Source of the DNA: Phycomyces blakesleeanus NRRL 1555(-)
Lineage: Eukaryota > Mucoromycota > Mucoromycetes > Mucorales > Phycomycetaceae
NCBI RefSeq assembly: GCF_001638985.1
Contig: NW_017265147.1
Span: 341,545 to 405,544, forward strand
Length of the DNA stretch: 64,000 nucleotides
Direction of reading: 5' to 3'
Part shown: positions 58,868 to 64,000 of the stretch, in pieces
Layout of the letters: each line of letters starts with the position of its first letter
Numbering within the stretch: the first letter of the stretch is position 1
Position numbers and translations under genes: made by a program
The notes under the pieces: generated by a model
Seen by the model: only the letters and a program-made list of their open reading frames with translations
Told to the model about the DNA's origin: nothing
The model's database searches: none

Positions 58868-60322
58868 ACGTTCGCATGAACACTGATACCATTTGGGAAT
58901 TCGTGTGTAGGAATCTGCATGCCAACATACAGCTGCTTCAAATCATCCACCAAGGGCTCCAAGTAACTATTGATCTCGTTGGTTTTTGGCTCCTTTGGAC
59001 CAGGCATGAGACCTACAAGGATAATATTCTCTGGCTTGAATCTTTCATCACGGAGCAAGTTGTTGATGGCCAGATAGATAGCACCAGAGGAGTGAGTGAC
59101 ACCATCAAAGGGCTGGAACCAGTCAATGTTAAGTGTTAACATTAGTGAGTGTGGGTCCAACACAAATGATACACCATCCTTGTCCTTCAACTCCTTTCAC
59201 ATCGCACCATCATAGACATTGCACAGAGTATCTACCATTTTCAACTCCTTATTCCATTGACGAATCTTGGCTTCGAAACTAGGGCGACAGAAGAAAACGC
59301 TCAATGTATTTTTAATGGATTGGTAGACATATTCACGCTTTGCAACCAAGGCACCGGAAGATATGGATTTCATCAAATTACAGTTGCATGCAGACCTGGC
59401 ACCAAGTTTTGAGGAAACACATCGAGGAAGAGCAGATACGATATTGTGATATACTGTATGACAGCCTTGGCACACCACAAATTTCTTGATGCCTTTTGTA
59501 ATAGCAGAAAATCCTGTCATTTTTTGTAAACTGGCAAGACTGGTTGGTAATTGAAAATCTTGGTCGTAGATTCTCAGCAGATTGTTGATAAACTCAATCA
59601 AGACAGCAGCACTCTTATCAGCAACATGACGTGAAGCAAACAGTACCGTAAAGATGGCTATGAATTGATGGACTTCATTTTTGGGCATATCAGGAGCAGC
59701 AAAAGGGTCTGTAAAAAATTAAAAAAAAATTAACACGATTTTTCTTTTACTCTCTTTTTCTTTTAGTTTTCTTTATGTATCTCACACTGACCTTCACTGT
59801 TGAAGTCCTCAATCTCGATCTCATTGACTTCATCTTCAACATTGTCATCAAAATCATTGTCGTTTCTGTCATTGTCAAACATTGAGGCGGCATCCAAAAA
59901 AGGTGAGTTGGCCTGACCGTCCATTGCTTCCACAGAATTGGAACGAGAGGTTGGGATTACTACAAATATGGAATATAATAGTTTATTAGTTTTTTTTTCT
60001 GCTTTCAAATAAAAAATTCTTACCCTCAGTATCTACATCCATGTTTCTCATTGCGGCTGTGTTTCATTAAAAGTTTAAAAATAAACAACATAAATAAAAA
60101 ATAAAAAATAAAAAATAAAAAATTAAAATGATTATTACGCAGCAAACAAAAAACCAACACTGAATATATTATACTATTCTCAAATATTCTGGTACCTTCA
60201 ACTCTAGCTCTCTTATTATGACGGGCCTCAGTACGCTTTGTAGCATAAGAAGATTTCTGATGACTGTTGTGACATTTAATGCAGTGACAGTCTAAGGTGT
60301 GGATTTGAGTAGAGGGAAACAT
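58868..60322 (-). pseudogene. Tnp2-type transposase, copy G, 3'-truncated
   Basis: Starts MFPSTQIHTLDCHCIKCHNS at 60322 with the clearest C-x-C-x2-C ... H zinc motif of the set. Acidic exons follow (FDNDRNDNDFDDNVEDEVNE), then MPKNEVHQFIAIFTVLFASR, DFQLPTSLASLQKM, CQGCHTVYHN, KREYVYQSIKNT, SLMLTLNIDWFQPFDG and GLMPGPKEP ... YLEPLVDDLKQLY. Homology ends abruptly at PNGIS near 58868, before LLMVACD and the whole C-terminal half. TGA at 59197 (GAM-stop-KELKD) is at a Trp site of copy C. An inverted CCAAT box lies upstream near 60438. Closest to copy B. The 5' flank abuts broken gypsy-3 at about 60565. Confidence 0.85.
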
Positions 60323-60565
60323 ATTGTATATAGCTTGAATTATAAAATAAAAAAGGAAACAAGTACTACAAATACTTTATTTGATGTGATTTTATAGCAA
60401 GCCAAAAAAATATGCATTTTTTATTGTCTATCTAAACCAATAGAATACGTTGAAAATACACCCCCAACTTAAATAAAAAAACGGCTGAGCTGAAAAAAAA
60501 CTCTGACATTTCCACTACCTTTCTCGTTACTTAAAGCTATAGTATTTTTTTTTTATTTTTCCAGT

Positions 60566-63500
60566 ACTAGAGTTTTAACTATGGTGTCTGATTGTTTATT
60601 TGGTATGGCTCTTAATAAACAAAAACGTGTGCATACATCTACCATGACAAACAGGTATACGTTTCCATTGTCAGTAGATGTTAAGGAACCAGCTAAGTCT
60701 ATAGCCCAGTGATCTCCTGGTATGTACGCATGTATGGGTCTAAGTGGATTGTATCCTTTTCTTGCTATAATGTACTTCTGGCATGATGCACATTCTTTTA
60801 CACATTCTAAGGCATCTTTAATTATATTGGTCTAATGCATCCCGTTTTTATGGGTGAGTTCGACGATATGTTTGGTACCAAAGTGTCCGAATAGATGTGC
60901 ATCTTGGATTATCTTTTTGCGTTCACCTTCCAGTAGTGTCATATAATCGAGATTCATGTTTTGTACTGTTACTTTGAATAATTTTTCTTTTTCAGTCTTG
61001 GTTTTGTATGCTATGTGTTTGAATTTTGAATTGTGTATGTGGTCTTTGTGCTCTTTAGATGTCTTAATTGTCTCATTACCCCCCTCCAGCATGTTTTCTA
61101 TGGAGAAAAGGCGTGATAGTTGGTCGGGCAATTTGTTGAGAATGCCAGATATATGGAGTATATCAAAACTGTAATCCAGTATAGTATCTAACCATTGAAT
61201 CATCATGGAGTTTGCAATTTTTTGCGTGTGTATATAGGTCAAGGCTTTGTGATCCGTATATAGGGTAAAGTGATTTCCCCAGAGAAACTTATGGAATTTT
61301 TCAGTGCAAACACTACTGCTAGTAACTCTCTTTTAGTCGTAGAGTAGTTTTGCTCTGATTTCGAAAGTGCGCGTGCCATAAATCCTATATAGCATTTCTG
61401 TTCATCTATTATTTGATACAATACTGCCCGGATTCCTAGGTTAGATGCGTCAGTGGCAACTAGAAACGGATGTGATAAATCAGGGTGCTGCAATATGGGA
61501 TTGCTTTGCAATATTGCTTTTAGTTGTTCAAAGCATTTCTGCTGTTTTTCATTCTATATTTTTTCTATGTTGTTAGCAGATCTTAGTGCATCCAAAGATG
61601 CTGTTATATGTGCTACGATTGGTATGTAATCCCTGAAATAGTTAATGACTTCTAAGAAACTTTGAATGTCATGACCTGTTTTAGGTATGGGCCACTTCAT
61701 AACGTTGGTGATTTTTCGTTTATCGATTTGACTACCATTTTTGTCTATGGAGAAGCCTAGCAAATACATGGATTTTTGTGCAAAATGACATTTGTTTGGA
61801 TTCAGGATGAGATTAACATTAGTCAACGTTTTTATGGCCTGACAAACATGCTTGGTATGTTCTTCTAAACTGTTTGAAAAAATGACAATGTCATCAACGA
61901 ATGTTTGTACGAATGGCATGTCTTTGAATATTAATGACATCACACATTGGAACTTCGATTATAAAGGTTTAAGTCCGAATGGACACCCTTGGAACATATA
62001 TTGTAGGTTATTGTGTGTGAATATCATTTTGTGACGATCTTCTTCTGCGATCTTGAAGCAATGGAACACACTTTTCAAGTTGAGGGTCGTGAATATTTTT
62101 GTGCCAGTGATGGTGGCAAAGATATCCCTAATTAATGGTAATGGGAATTTATCGTCTGGTAGCAATTTGTTAATATGACGTGGGTCTAAGCATGGCCTCT
62201 TTCCAGTTCTGTTGCCATAAACGTCTTTTTTATTGGCTAATGTAAGAGGACTATTCCAGGCTGTATTTACTGGTGCTCTTACAATGGCACCTTCTTTTAA
62301 CCAATTGTTAACAGCTTCATCTATTACAGGTCTTAACGCATATGGTAATGGATACTGTCATTGATAGGTTTTTGCACCTTCAGCAGTCTTGAGTTCCGCT
62401 ATTGACTCTGGTACTGTGCAAAATGAAGTTTTAAGTATTGCTTCATTATCTTCTATGTAGCAAGCTATTGTGCTCATAAACTGATCATGTTGTTCTTTAG
62501 TACTGTACGGTGAATTGTTAGGTTCAAGATCATTCTCTATTTCTTGATTTTCCCTAGTACTGGTTTTAATGTTCCAGTCTACAGCTACTCCAGATAAAGT
62601 GATACCAAGTTTAGGTAATATATCTTGTCCTAATATTAAACTATCTTCTTGATTCATTTCCATAAGTTCAAAGGAATGTAAAAATTCATAGCCATTTGCA
62701 TATGTCACTTTTAATAGTATATTTTTTTCAATACGTAAAGAAGAATGATTTTTCCTGGCAAACAATAGTTGTCCTTTAACTTTTATTATTGAAGTCTTTA
62801 TTGTATTGATGTAGAATTATAAACTAAGACATGAAATCTGAGCCCCTGTGTCAATGAGACCTTGTATCTTATACTCATTCTGTAAGAGTATAGGTGTATA
62901 TAATGAGAATGAATTCATTTTATCCTTCTGTTTATTATTATTTAACTTACCAAATGAGGCGTTCTCAAGCGTTTGGGTTATATGATTGATAGGTGAGGTG
63001 ATGTTTTCTTGTGTGGTACCAATGGCATTTACGGTCCTTGTTTTGGCTTGGAGATACTCTTGGCAGGTGTGGTGGTGTTGCCAAGGCTTGTTGCAATATC
63101 TACAGGTTTTATCTGTGTGCTTGTGTTTTTGAAGCATGCGACAGTTAGAAGTAACATGCATATCGTTGAACATATGTTGCGTGCAAAAGTACTTTCCTTT
63201 GTTTGTTATGTTTAGGTTACTTTTTCTGTTGTTGCAGTTGTTGTTGCAGTTGTCATACGGGTTACTTCTTTTATTGCTGGTCGATATACCATTAGCAAGA
63301 AGGAGTACCTGCTTAATCGTTTGAGGCATTTCTGAATATCGAGCAAACCAGGCTAACTTGACGTTGGAACTAAGTTCCGGAGTCAAGCTACTCATGAAAC
63401 GCATAGCAAGGTTGGCGTTTTCTTTTACGCCACCTTCTCTGCACGCTTTTTGAAATTTGATTCCATAGTCGAGGATCGATTTGTTGGGTCCCATTATCCT

Positions 63501-63945
63501 TGTAAAGACGAGGGATGCCATTTCCAATTGTCTGTCAAAAGAGTCAAACTTCTTGGTGATTATGTCTTTCACATCGTTCCAAGAGATGTCTTTTCCTTGT
63601 AAGTTCGATTTGTACCATGTGTCATGATCATGGTCGAAAGACATTGGCAGACAAATTTTCCATGCTGAATCGATATTGGTCTTGCCTGCTGTCAGAATTT
63701 TTTTGAAACATTGATAGGAAGTGTGATACCAAATCGTAGACTGGTTCCTTTGGATTTTGTACATTATTGCCCATGATCTGAAACTTGGGTATATTGCGGA
63801 AAGAAATGGAGATGCCATCTGGTGAGACCTTTGGATCTTGGAACATGTTGCATCGTTGGTATTGTTGGAGTCTGTTGAGTAAGGCGTTGGTAACGTCTAT
63901 TTCCCTTTGAATGCTTTTGAGTACCTGACTGTCTGAGTTGTTCAT
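60566..63945 (-). pseudogene. Ty3/gypsy gag-pol (gypsy-3), decayed and 3'-truncated
   Basis: Related to gypsy-1 at moderate distance. On the minus strand: gag from MNNSDSQVLKSIQ (63945), with a frameshift near 63650-63800, then KFQKACREGG ... FMSSLTPEL and a CCHC knuckle (CRYCNKPWQHHHTC). Protease has GLIDTGAQIS and LILGQDIL. RT has RPCLDPRHINKLLP, FTTLNLKSVFHCFK (one catalytic Asp position is Asn), FQGCPFGLKPL and FVDDIVIFS. RNase H has VATDASNLGI and STTKRELLAVV. The integrase finger reads HLFGHFGTKH ... CASCQ and the core opens AIDLAGSL. The sequence stops after LLRAIPNKQSDTI at about 60565, so the rest of the integrase, any chromodomain and the 3' LTR are missing. Stops include TAG near 61551 and 60838, both Trp in gypsy-1 (ELW, HWTN). 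The 5' LTR would be right of the window. Confidence 0.88.
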
Positions 63946-64000
63946 GGACTCTTGGTTTAGTCACACCATTAATGTGCAAAGCTTGATCTCGGCACTGTCA

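Overview
The window is a nest of transposable elements. I find no host protein gene; the only host-type genes are three nuclear tRNA genes (Glu-CTC, His-GTG and an intron-containing Tyr-GTA). AT-rich spacers, short GT..AG introns of about 55-80 nt, chromodomain Ty3 elements, a Crypton with a GCR1-type domain, Tnp2-type transposases and Mutator-like elements (MULEs) together suggest the nuclear genome of an early-diverging fungus. Mucoromycota, perhaps Mucorales, is the best guess; that is inference from element content, not from a marker gene.

Layout. 1-7346: an intact chromodomain Ty3/gypsy element (gypsy-1; single 1633-codon gag-pol, left LTR cut by the window edge) sits inside the integrase of a second Ty3/gypsy element (gypsy-2), whose 3' LTR ends 28 bp short of a tRNA-Glu gene. 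7447-31895: five Tnp2 (CACTA/CMC-type) transposase genes or relics (A, B, C on +, D, E on -). A and C are each followed by a convergent, conserved accessory gene. Three solo LTRs lie in or between them, each with a recognisable 5-bp target duplication. 32500-38700: a spliced relic of unknown family, LTR relics, the His and Tyr tRNAs and a non-LTR retrotransposon 3' end. 38690-52160: three copies of a MULE family, a nearly intact Crypton, and a complete 4.0-kb MULE of another family inserted into the third copy. This last element has about 293-bp terminal inverted repeats and encodes a FAR1-like/DDE/SWIM/OTU-protease protein. 52850-64000: a Merlin (ISXO2-like) pseudogene, two more Tnp2 genes (F, G) and a third Ty3/gypsy element (gypsy-3) that breaks off inside its integrase.

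State of the genes. Gypsy-1 is the only long uninterrupted gene. Several others (the OTU-bearing MULE, the Crypton, Tnp2-F) keep one reading frame over kilobases and are broken only by two or three nonsense codons. Many of these stops are TGA, less often TAG, at positions where sibling copies have tryptophan. The best candidates for something under-described are the MULE-OTU element with CRE-like palindromes in its TIR sub-repeats, the conserved partner gene of the Tnp2 elements, and LTRs lying just downstream of tRNA genes.
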